Assembly (NCBI GenBank): GCA_026702845.1
Contig: JADCLS010000023.1
Coordinates: forward strand, 1-64,000
Source of the DNA: Candidatus Heimdallarchaeota archaeon
GTDB lineage: Archaea > Asgardarchaeota > Heimdallarchaeia > Heimdallarchaeales > Kariarchaeaceae
Direction: 5' to 3'
DNA: 64,000 bases
Numbering within the stretch: the first letter of the stretch is position 1; the number at the start of each line of letters is the position of its first letter. Under the pieces are notes generated by a model. That model worked only from the letters and a program-made list of their open reading frames with translations. It did no database searches and was not told where the DNA came from. This document shows positions 43,514 to 51,961 of the stretch, in pieces. A program made the position numbers and the translations under genes.

Positions 43514-45310
43514 ATGATGACATCCGCAGAGATATCGGAACAAAAACAATCAGGTTTCATCAGGTGGATAGTAGGCTATTTACTGGATCATCCAATTATG
43601 ACTAGTATTGTCTATTTCACTGCCCTAGTGGAGCCTTTCTTCTATATGATTCCGCTCATAATCTCAGCGGATATTGTTGATATATTACTCACTACTGGAA
43701 GTTGGGATGCAGTATGGTCTGCATTACTATTTCTTATCCCGATCTCATTATTCCAAGTATTTCTATTTTTCCTCTCCTCATTTTTAAATGAGGTTCTGGC
43801 ACATCGAGTCACAACTGATGTTACCTATGATTTATTCTCGCTTATGCAGGATAGATCTCTAACCTATCATGATGAGAAGGACAGTGGCAAGACCATGAGC
43901 CTGGCAATGAATGATACTAGATCGCTTAACATGTTTCTTAATCCAGGTATTCGTATGATCCTTGCCTTTGTATCCATCTATGTGGTGGCAGGTATCATTC
44001 TATCACTTGTAGATATGATGCTTGTTTATATACTCCTTGTGGTCATGTGTATCTTCACCTATCAGGTGATCCTCTATCGAAAGAAACTTGGCCCCATCTC
44101 ATCACAAGTACTGGAGGAACAAGCTGATCTTGCTTCAATAAGCTCTGATACACTGGGTGCTATGAGAGATGTGAAATCATACAGGTCTGAAATGACTTTT
44201 AACAAGAAATTCTCAAGGAAGGTGACAAAGCAGGCTGTTACGATGGAACTGGAAGGTAAGGTGGGAACACTTTTTTGGCCCTCTCTAATCGTATTATTTG
44301 CAGCAGTTGGTATGACCTCGTATTCTATCTATCTACTCTATCTTGGATTGGTCACATACAAAAGCCTGGTATTGGTAACTACTGCCATGTCATTAGTCTA
44401 TGGCTTCTCTACAGAATTCAAATGGATTTCTTTCATCATGGCAGGTGGCTTTGCCAGTGCAGAACGTCTCAATGCCTTTGTTAATGAGGAAGATCCCTAT
44501 AAGATGGAGGATGGATTCAGGCCCTATGAAGATTTATCAGCCACCATTGAGTTTAGAAATGTTAGTTTTGGTTTTGATGTGAGGGATAAAAATGGGAAGG
44601 TAACTGGATATAACCAAGCATTGAGCAATATCTCCTTCAAAGTCAATGATTCTGAGACAATTGCAGTTGTAGGGGGTCCTGGTAGTGGAAAATCTTCCCT
44701 GATTAAATTGATACAGAGACTCTATACTCCTGATGATGGTACAATTCTAATAGGTGGGCATCCCATCAATGAGTTTGAGAATACTTCCTTACGTAAGCAA
44801 ATGGCAACTGTAGAACAGGAAATTCATTTATTCAATGATACTGTATTTGAGAATATTCGTTTTGGTAGACCAGATGCTAGCAGAGAGGAAGTTTTTCGTG
44901 CAGCTGAGTTGGCACAGGCAAATTCTTTCATAGAAGAATTTGAAAACGGATATGATGAGCTGATTGGAGATAATGGTGTGCGTCTATCTGGAGGACAGGC
45001 CCAGCGAATCGCTATCGCCAGAGCTTTACTAATCAATCCTGTAATATTGATTCTTGATGATGGTGCTTCAGCACTTGATGCTCGTACTGAGCAAAGAATA
45101 CAAAAAGCAATCACTGAGATATTGAAAACACGTACTACAATCATCACTACACACAGACTGGCTATCATTGCCAATGCTGATCGAGTTCTAATACTGGATC
45201 GGGGTGAAGTTAAGGGATTTGGTACTCATGAAGAGCTGATCCACAACAATACATATTACAGAAGATTTTTTGAACGGCATTACGAGTTGCCACCTTTGGA
45301 GGCGAATTGA
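43514..45310 (+). CDS. ABC exporter half, degenerate-site subunit (pair 1)
   Basis: The 598-residue type IV exporter half has a six-helix membrane domain (about 20-310) and an ATPase domain. Walker A is GGPGSGKSS, the signature LSGGQAQR is canonical, but Walker B reads LILDDGASALD, with Asp for the catalytic Glu and GAS for ATS. Heterodimeric exporters such as TM287/288 and BmrCD have one such degenerate site. A promoter TATA (CTTATAAG, 43487-43494) lies about 20-27 nt upstream. The next gene supplies the canonical Glu. Likely substrates are lipids, peptides or drugs. Confidence 0.93.
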   Translation: MMTSAEISEQKQSGFIRWIVGYLLDHPIMTSIVYFTALVEPFFYMIPLIISADIVDILLTTGSWDAVWSALLFLIPISLFQVFLFFLSSFLNEVLAHRVTTDVTYDLFSLMQDRSLTYHDEKDSGKTMSLAMNDTRSLNMFLNPGIRMILAFVSIYVVAGIILSLVDMMLVYILLVVMCIFTYQVILYRKKLGPISSQVLEEQADLASISSDTLGAMRDVKSYRSEMTFNKKFSRKVTKQAVTMELEGKVGTLFWPSLIVLFAAVGMTSYSIYLLYLGLVTYKSLVLVTTAMSLVYGFSTEFKWISFIMAGGFASAERLNAFVNEEDPYKMEDGFRPYEDLSATIEFRNVSFGFDVRDKNGKVTGYNQALSNISFKVNDSETIAVVGGPGSGKSSLIKLIQRLYTPDDGTILIGGHPINEFENTSLRKQMATVEQEIHLFNDTVFENIRFGRPDASREEVFRAAELAQANSFIEEFENGYDELIGDNGVRLSGGQAQRIAIARALLINPVILILDDGASALDARTEQRIQKAITEILKTRTTIITTHRLAIIANADRVLILDRGEVKGFGTHEELIHNNTYYRRFFERHYELPPLEAN

Positions 45311-45311
45311 C

Positions 45312-47120
45312 ATGGCTGAGGAAGAAGAAAGGGTCAATGTTAGCTTTAGAGATAAACGTCTCTTATCCATTATATGGGAGTATCTAAGACCACAAAAAAG
45401 ATTATTCTACACCATTTCAGCTATTTTAGTCTTTTCTGTTTTAATTGGTATAGCCTCACCATTGCTTTTTCAGGATGTGCTCTCCCAAGTTGAGCAGAAA
45501 ACTGAAGATAAGAACAGGGTGATTGTTGGTATAAGTCTGTATTTAACAGTGGGAATTATTGCTTGGGTAGTACAGCTTGGTCTATTCCTGTTGATCACAA
45601 GGTTGAATGCCCGATTTATCCGTGACATCCGTTCCAAGGCCTATGCTAAGGTGCTCAAGAACAAGTTGAGTTTCTTTGATAAACAAAAATCAGGTAATCT
45701 TACCTCCCGATTGATTTATGACACACGTGAATTATCAAATATAGCTATGCATCTATCTTGGTTTGTAATTTCATTGTTTCAGGTGAGTGTCTCAATAATT
45801 ATACTCTTCGCCTTCTCGTTTAGAATTGCAATATGGGTAGTAGGTGCAATGCCGATCATTATTGTCTTATCCATCTTCTTTGCACGACTTGAACGTAGAG
45901 CAACCAAAAAATGGCGTGAGAAGTTCAGCGATGTAAATCACAAGTTCAGTGAGATCATGGCAAAAATCGCCATTTCTAAGACCTTCAATCGAGAAGAGGA
46001 GAATCTTAGATACTTTAAGGAGATTAATGAGGCAACTTTTAAAGCATCAGTCATAAGAGGCCTTGCAATATTTATCTTCTGGCCTATAACTGACCTATTC
46101 AAGCACGCATTTACCTTTATTGTCCTGTATGTGGGTGCACAGGAAGTTCAGGCTGGTTTACCAATTGCCACCTTTATCATGTTCCTTGTGCTCATAAACT
46201 ACTTCTACTGGCCTTTGATAAGCCTTGCAGAGAATTACAAGTCCATTCAGGATGTATTGGCCTCATTCGAGCGATTGGCCAGGATAGCCCACGATCCCAC
46301 TCTGGTGGAGGAGGATAATGGAACACATGATGCTTCTTTGATAAAGGGTAAACTCGAATTTCGTGATGTTAGTTTTGCCTATGATGAGGAAAATTATGTT
46401 CTCAAGAATCTCAATTTTATCGTACAACCTGGTCAGAGAATTGCTCTAGTTGGACATACCGGTGCTGGTAAATCAACCATTGGATCCTTGCTCATGCGAT
46501 ACTACCCCATCACCAAGGGACAGATCCTCATAGATGATATTCCAATTGAGGAGTATACTTTGGGTTCTTACAGAGAAAGCTTGTCAATGGTATCTCAGCG
46601 AGTTCTGCTATTCAAAGGAACAATACGTGAGAACCTAAAAGTATCTGATTCAGAATTAACCGATGAACAGATATGGGATGCATTAGAACAGGTTCAGGCC
46701 AAGGAGTTCATTGATCGATTACCCGAGAAATTGGATACTATTGTCGAAGAAGAGGGTAAAAATCTAAGTCAAGGAGAAAAGCAAATGATCAGCTTTGCCA
46801 GAGCACTTCTGAGCAATCCTAAGATAGTTATCTTTGATGAGGCCACCTCTGCAGTTGACCTGTATACAGAGAGTAAGATCTTGGATGCTATAGATGTTGT
46901 GCTTAAAGGTAGAACTGCAATTTCCATAGCTCATCGTCTAACCACTATCCTAAATTCTGATTTGATAGTTGTGCTTGAGGATGGAGAGATTAAGGAGATG
47001 GGAACCCATACTGAGTTATTGGAACACGGTAAAATATACGCAGAGATGTATAATCTCTATCTTGAGACGCAATCTGCTAAATACCTAAACAAAATTATTT
47101 CTAAAATTGAACATCCTTAA
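45312..47120 (+). CDS. ABC exporter half, catalytic-site subunit (pair 1)
   Basis: About 602 residues with six helices and an ATPase domain. Walker A GHTGAGKST, Walker B IVIFDEATSAVD with the catalytic Glu, but the signature is altered to LSQGEKQ. The two halves are thus complementary. I chose ATG 45312, directly after the previous stop (45308-45310); the open frame begins earlier inside the neighbour. The C-terminus has a short basic extension. The two genes make one heterodimer. Confidence 0.93.
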   Translation: MAEEEERVNVSFRDKRLLSIIWEYLRPQKRLFYTISAILVFSVLIGIASPLLFQDVLSQVEQKTEDKNRVIVGISLYLTVGIIAWVVQLGLFLLITRLNARFIRDIRSKAYAKVLKNKLSFFDKQKSGNLTSRLIYDTRELSNIAMHLSWFVISLFQVSVSIIILFAFSFRIAIWVVGAMPIIIVLSIFFARLERRATKKWREKFSDVNHKFSEIMAKIAISKTFNREEENLRYFKEINEATFKASVIRGLAIFIFWPITDLFKHAFTFIVLYVGAQEVQAGLPIATFIMFLVLINYFYWPLISLAENYKSIQDVLASFERLARIAHDPTLVEEDNGTHDASLIKGKLEFRDVSFAYDEENYVLKNLNFIVQPGQRIALVGHTGAGKSTIGSLLMRYYPITKGQILIDDIPIEEYTLGSYRESLSMVSQRVLLFKGTIRENLKVSDSELTDEQIWDALEQVQAKEFIDRLPEKLDTIVEEEGKNLSQGEKQMISFARALLSNPKIVIFDEATSAVDLYTESKILDAIDVVLKGRTAISIAHRLTTILNSDLIVVLEDGEIKEMGTHTELLEHGKIYAEMYNLYLETQSAKYLNKIISKIEHP

Positions 47121-47282
47121 CTTCTAATTATTGACTAGTAAGAGTGAATAAATATTTCAGGGGGATCAAAACCAGAATTGAACTGTGATTTAAAATATAA
47201 GTCATAATTTAGAAATAAATGAATTTATAAATCCATATTATCCCATTGTAAACTCTTAAAATACAAGAATAGAATTACTATT

Positions 47283-48119
47283 ATGGAATACACTCGGCAC
47301 AAAGTATACAATCCAGATGTACAAACTAAAATTTCTCCTCTTGAGAAAATAATCGCCTCATTGAGGGATACTGATGAAATGCTTCAGTATTTTGATAATG
47401 CTCATCCTGATCTTTTTACTCAATATCTTAAGAGAATCGAGAATCAGATAAGTCGTCTGGTCAATTATAGATCCAACATGAATACCCTCTCTCTTAAAGA
47501 ATTAATTAGAGAAAACAAGCTCAATAAATCATATGAGAAAATATTTGAGATATCAGTACATTTTCTCTGTCAGTATATGCAGCTATCTCCTGATTATCAG
47601 TTTGATAGTGATCAAGAATATACAATCGCAACAAGAATTTCATTCGGAACTCTCATAGTGCCTCGATATTACTTGATATCTTGTTTGATAGATGTAATGG
47701 GTAGAGAGAGAGGTATCTCTGAGTATAAAAAATACATTACACATATCACTTCAGAACCAATAGAGAATCAGATAGATAGGCCTGTAGCTGAATTACGCGA
47801 GGGAATGATCAAAGCATGGACGAGAGACCAGGTCTTGGATTTTGCAGTTTACTCCTTTGATGATGATATGTATGTTGCAAAACTAGAAAATTGCATCTGG
47901 TTTGATGCATTAAAAGATCTTGGAGATATGGAAATTGGCTACCTATCAATGTGTTATCGAGGTCCATTCATGATGAAGAAACAATTTAAATATGTAAGAC
48001 AGAGGAGATCAGTTACTTTGTTTGATCATGATTATTGTGATGAGTTATATTGGAATGAAAAGAAACATCTTGATCCTGAACATCCCTCCTTGGAATTTCT
48101 TGATAAATTGAAGATTTAG
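47283..48119 (+). CDS. ATC-hydrolase-like (L-2-amino-thiazoline-4-carboxylate hydrolase) family protein, tentative
   Basis: The 278-residue cytoplasmic protein has a helical N-terminal half and a C-terminal part with LENCIWFDALKDLGDMEIGYLSMCYR-type Cys residues, then RQRRSVTLFDHDYCDELYW. The Cys ... GYxxxC ... RxxTLxxGDxxCDFxF-like order resembles the ATC hydrolase family, where Cys residues are catalytic. It lies between the two ABC exporter pairs. The recognition is by pattern and is uncertain; the gene itself is clearly real. No signal or membrane helix. Confidence 0.5.
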   Translation: MEYTRHKVYNPDVQTKISPLEKIIASLRDTDEMLQYFDNAHPDLFTQYLKRIENQISRLVNYRSNMNTLSLKELIRENKLNKSYEKIFEISVHFLCQYMQLSPDYQFDSDQEYTIATRISFGTLIVPRYYLISCLIDVMGRERGISEYKKYITHITSEPIENQIDRPVAELREGMIKAWTRDQVLDFAVYSFDDDMYVAKLENCIWFDALKDLGDMEIGYLSMCYRGPFMMKKQFKYVRQRRSVTLFDHDYCDELYWNEKKHLDPEHPSLEFLDKLKI

Positions 48120-48180
48120 TAAAATGATTCATATATTATCATTCATTACTTTGGATGTTTGGAAAAGTGTGGGTGTATTA

Positions 48181-48323
48181 TTACACCTATAAGTGTAACC
48201 TTGGTAAAACTGTATTCATGTTAAACATGTAATACTGATTGGCCGAGACCGAATTATTTTAAATAGTATTAATCTATTGACTGAATCATAAATTTACTAT
48301 GTATTACATGTTGTACATGTAAT
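48181..48323 (+). promoter_or_regulatory. Promoter of ABC pair 2 with three related palindromes (candidate operators)
   Basis: TTACACCTATAAGTGTAA (48181-48198) has one mismatched pair over 18 bp; ATTCATGTTAAACATGTAAT (48214-48233) is an imperfect copy; 48303-48323 is a perfect 9-3-9 palindrome, ATTACATGT-TGT-ACATGTAAT. TATA-like runs lie at 48257-48264 and about 48287-48296, so the last palindrome sits at or just after the transcript start, 17 bp before the ATG at 48341. A dimeric winged-helix repressor of the TetR/PadR/MarR kind is the obvious binder; none is encoded beside it. Confidence 0.65.
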
Positions 48324-48340
48324 CAAATGGAGCAATATAA

Positions 48341-50092
48341 ATGACAATAGAAAATTCTAGATATCCAGGTCACAAAAAATGGCTATGGGACCATTCTGTA
48401 AAGGAAAAACGACTTACTATCACATATGTTGTGGCTATCATGATCTCAGCAATCTCTGGGATATATACACCAATAATCATAGGTGATATTATAGATCAGA
48501 TTATTGGAAAGCAAACCAGTCATATCAATACTAGTATTCTCATACTTGTGGGTCTTGCACTATCAACCTCGGGATTTCATGCCATCTATAATGTATTAGC
48601 AACCACTTGGGGATACAAAAATGAGAAACGTATAAGAATAGAACTATTCAACTCTCTACAATCAAAATCGATTGAGTATCATACTACCCTTGATTCAGGT
48701 AAGCTGATGAGTCTATCTACAAATGATATGAGTAACATCTCAAATATGTACATCATGACAACTAACCTGATACATAATATCTCTTCAATCACCTTTATCA
48801 TTGTGGTTTTGGCAACTCAACTTGATTTTTACCTAGCTGCATGTTTCATTCCTATCTTCCCAGCAATTATTTATACATTTAAAAAATATCGACAACGATT
48901 GATTCCATACACCGATGATTTACTAGTTCAGTATTCAAATATGGCCACAACACTACAAGATAGCATTTCAGGTGCTGAGGTTGTAAGGGCATACTCTGCT
49001 GAGAACACGGAACGAGGCAAATTTTATACTGCTGTAGTTAGCTTTCGAGATACATGGATAGGTCAAAATTATGCAATTGCCAAGTATTTCCCCACATTGA
49101 TAACAGATGTTGCAGTAGGTATAAATTTCCTGATCTCAATCCTCTTTGTACTTCAGGGATTCATCACTCTGGGTACATTTATTTCCATAAATTTGATCTT
49201 GATGAGGGTTAGGGGTACCCTTTCCAGTTTCCATAGAGATTGGAACAGCATGGAAAATGCACTTTCCGCAAGCTCTAGAATATTTCAAATGATTGATAGT
49301 GAAAGTGAGAGACCTGAAATCACTTCTTCGAGAACAATTGAATTTCAGGGAAAGATTGAATTCCGAAATGTTACGTTCTATCATGGATCAAATGGTTCAA
49401 CAAATCCTGTGCTCAAAAATATCAGCTTTATTATTGAACCAAAACAACGTGTTGCATTAGTTGGACCTACTGGATGTGGGAAAACCACTATAGCTAAGCT
49501 TCTTCTACGTTTCTACACTCCTCAAGAAGGTGAAATACTCATCGATGATGTCAATATTCAAGAGCTGGATTTGAAGTTACTTAGAACCAGATTAGGATAT
49601 ATTGAACAGGATATTTACATATTTCCCAATTCAATACGTGAGAACATCACCTTTGGCAAACCAAACGCATCTGAAGAGGAAATCGATGACGTAGTAAGAA
49701 TGGCTGAAATTAAGGAATTTATTGATGAAATGGAATTGGGTCTTGAGACTAAAGTAGGTGATAGGGGTGTAAAGCTCTCCGGTGGACAAAGACAACGCAT
49801 TGCTATTGCTCGAGCTTTACTCGTGGATCCTCAGATATTAATCTTGGATGATGCTTCCTCAGCAATTGATTCATCAACGGAAGAGCGAATTGTAAAATCT
49901 ATGGAACGTGTGATGAGAAACAGAACAACAATAGTCATCACTCATCGACTTCATGCAATACGGTCATCTGACAAGATTTTGTGTTTGAAACGTGGTGCTA
50001 TTGTTGCAGAGGGTACGCATGGCGAGTTGATCGATACGTCTTCTGATTATAGACGAATATTTGGAAAGCAGATAACGGAGGTGATTGCATGA
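48341..50092 (+). CDS. ABC exporter half, degenerate-site subunit (pair 2)
   Basis: The 583-residue half-exporter has six helices (about 25-300), Walker A GPTGCGKTT, canonical signature LSGGQRQR and Walker B LILDDASSAID, again with Asp for the catalytic Glu. It overlaps the next gene by 4 bp (ATGA). Upstream are three palindromes, so the operon is probably inducible, as for drug exporters. The pair is clearly related to pair 1 and may have arisen by duplication. Confidence 0.93.
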   Translation: MTIENSRYPGHKKWLWDHSVKEKRLTITYVVAIMISAISGIYTPIIIGDIIDQIIGKQTSHINTSILILVGLALSTSGFHAIYNVLATTWGYKNEKRIRIELFNSLQSKSIEYHTTLDSGKLMSLSTNDMSNISNMYIMTTNLIHNISSITFIIVVLATQLDFYLAACFIPIFPAIIYTFKKYRQRLIPYTDDLLVQYSNMATTLQDSISGAEVVRAYSAENTERGKFYTAVVSFRDTWIGQNYAIAKYFPTLITDVAVGINFLISILFVLQGFITLGTFISINLILMRVRGTLSSFHRDWNSMENALSASSRIFQMIDSESERPEITSSRTIEFQGKIEFRNVTFYHGSNGSTNPVLKNISFIIEPKQRVALVGPTGCGKTTIAKLLLRFYTPQEGEILIDDVNIQELDLKLLRTRLGYIEQDIYIFPNSIRENITFGKPNASEEEIDDVVRMAEIKEFIDEMELGLETKVGDRGVKLSGGQRQRIAIARALLVDPQILILDDASSAIDSSTEERIVKSMERVMRNRTTIVITHRLHAIRSSDKILCLKRGAIVAEGTHGELIDTSSDYRRIFGKQITEVIA

Positions 50093-51900
50093 GTATTTAC
50101 TCAGCATTAGAAAAGAAGGAAAGGAAGTATTCAGATAGAAGATTATTCTCTATGTATGTTTCAAGAATGCTCCCGTTCAAAAAACAGATCTTCTACTTAT
50201 GTATCCTGATTTTTACATCAATCGGCCTAACTATTGTAACACCCCTGGTTGCAGGGCAGGCCATAGATGAATTATCTCAACTGAACCCCAATATGCAGTA
50301 CCTTTGGATAATAGGTGTGATATACGCAGTTCTCATAGTATCGAACTGGATTATTTCCTATACTAGACAGATCATTTATGGGAGAATCACACCCTTTTTC
50401 TTAGAAAAGCTCCGTATGGATATATTTGATAAATTGCAAAGTCAGGATATGAGTTTCTTCGATAGAAATCAAAGAGGAGATCTTAATACTAGGGTGACCA
50501 GTGATTCTTCCGAATTTGGATCTATGACCTTCATATTTGCTGATTTCATTTCCAACATTATCATCTCAATTGGGGTTTTCACTTTTCTGATCATCTTTGA
50601 CCCTATTTTGGCAGTTGTGACAATTGCAGGAACCAGTACTGTATTGATTACCGTCTATCTGTTTAGAAAACTTCTACGTTCCACAACTAAGAATTTCAGG
50701 GAATCAGTTGATAAAGTGAACTCTTCTCTTGTAGAATCTGTTGAGGGTATACATGTGGCAAAGAACTATGGGCAAGAATTGAATATCAGTGAGAAATTTG
50801 AAAAAACGAGTGAGGAATACCGGCAAACAATTAGCAAACGAGTTATCACGAATATCCTGATCTGGCCAATTTTTGGCGTGATGGTTCGACTCACCACGGT
50901 AGCCATAGTGTTTCTCTGGAGTAATAATTTGGGTCTGAATTTGAGTTCTGGCAATCTATACATGGCAATACTGTACATCGGTGAGGTATTCTACCCTGTT
51001 ATATCAATAGGTACATTCTATGCACAAATTCAGGGAGGATTTGTTGCATTTGAGAGAATATTGGAAATTATCGATTCGGCAACGAAGGTTATTCAAGGTG
51101 AAAATCCAAGAAGAATTGAACATATAAGGGGAGATATCAAATTTGAAAATGTAGGTTTTACTTATGATTCTGGCCCAAAATTGTTTGATAATTTTAATCT
51201 GCATATCTATCCTGGAGAGAGAGTAGCCATCGTGGGCCAAACAGGTTCTGGTAAATCATCCTTAATCTCATTACTTGCTAGATTTTATGAGTTCCAAGAT
51301 GGAGACATAAAAATTGATGATATTAGTATCAGAGATCTTGATCTATCTGATTACAGAACGCATTTAGGCATTGTTCAGCAAGAAGTATTCCTGTTTAACG
51401 GTACAATTGCTGATAATATTAAATATGGTAGAATGGATGCCTCAGAGGAGGATGTATGGAATGCAATAAAGGCTGTTCATGCAGAGGAATTAATAGAATA
51501 TCTGCCTGACAAACTTGATTCTATGGTTGGTGAGAGAGGAAAATCCCTATCCACCGGTCAAAGGCAATTAATCAGCTTTGCAAGGGCCCTTCTCGCTGAT
51601 CCTCAAATCCTCATTCTTGATGAGGCTACAAGTTCTGTAGATGCTTATACCGAAGCTATTATTCAAGAAGCACTAGAAGAATTACTTGAAAATCGAACTT
51701 CAATTATCATTGCCCATCGTTTATCAACAATTTTGAATTCAGATAGAATTTTGGTTATGCATAAGGGTCAGATTATTGAAGAGGGTACTCATGAGGATTT
51801 ATTGAACCAAAATGGTCATTATGCCTCCCTTTATGAGCAGTATTTCGAACATCATACATTAGAATGGCAGGCCAAGACCATCAGTGCATTATCTCAATAA
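50089..51900 (+). CDS. ABC exporter half, catalytic-site subunit (pair 2)
   Basis: The 603-residue partner has Walker A GQTGSGKSS, an altered signature LSTGQRQ, and Walker B LILDEATSSVD with the catalytic Glu, plus the switch His in IIAHRLST. As in pair 1 the degenerate and canonical features are split between the two subunits. The product exports lipids, drugs or peptides from the cytoplasm or inner leaflet. Confidence 0.93.
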   Translation: MSIYSALEKKERKYSDRRLFSMYVSRMLPFKKQIFYLCILIFTSIGLTIVTPLVAGQAIDELSQLNPNMQYLWIIGVIYAVLIVSNWIISYTRQIIYGRITPFFLEKLRMDIFDKLQSQDMSFFDRNQRGDLNTRVTSDSSEFGSMTFIFADFISNIIISIGVFTFLIIFDPILAVVTIAGTSTVLITVYLFRKLLRSTTKNFRESVDKVNSSLVESVEGIHVAKNYGQELNISEKFEKTSEEYRQTISKRVITNILIWPIFGVMVRLTTVAIVFLWSNNLGLNLSSGNLYMAILYIGEVFYPVISIGTFYAQIQGGFVAFERILEIIDSATKVIQGENPRRIEHIRGDIKFENVGFTYDSGPKLFDNFNLHIYPGERVAIVGQTGSGKSSLISLLARFYEFQDGDIKIDDISIRDLDLSDYRTHLGIVQQEVFLFNGTIADNIKYGRMDASEEDVWNAIKAVHAEELIEYLPDKLDSMVGERGKSLSTGQRQLISFARALLADPQILILDEATSSVDAYTEAIIQEALEELLENRTSIIIAHRLSTILNSDRILVMHKGQIIEEGTHEDLLNQNGHYASLYEQYFEHHTLEWQAKTISALSQ

Positions 51901-51961
51901 ATTGAATAGAACTATAAAATATCTATTTTAAAAGTCACTATTAATATTTCCAAAATTATAC

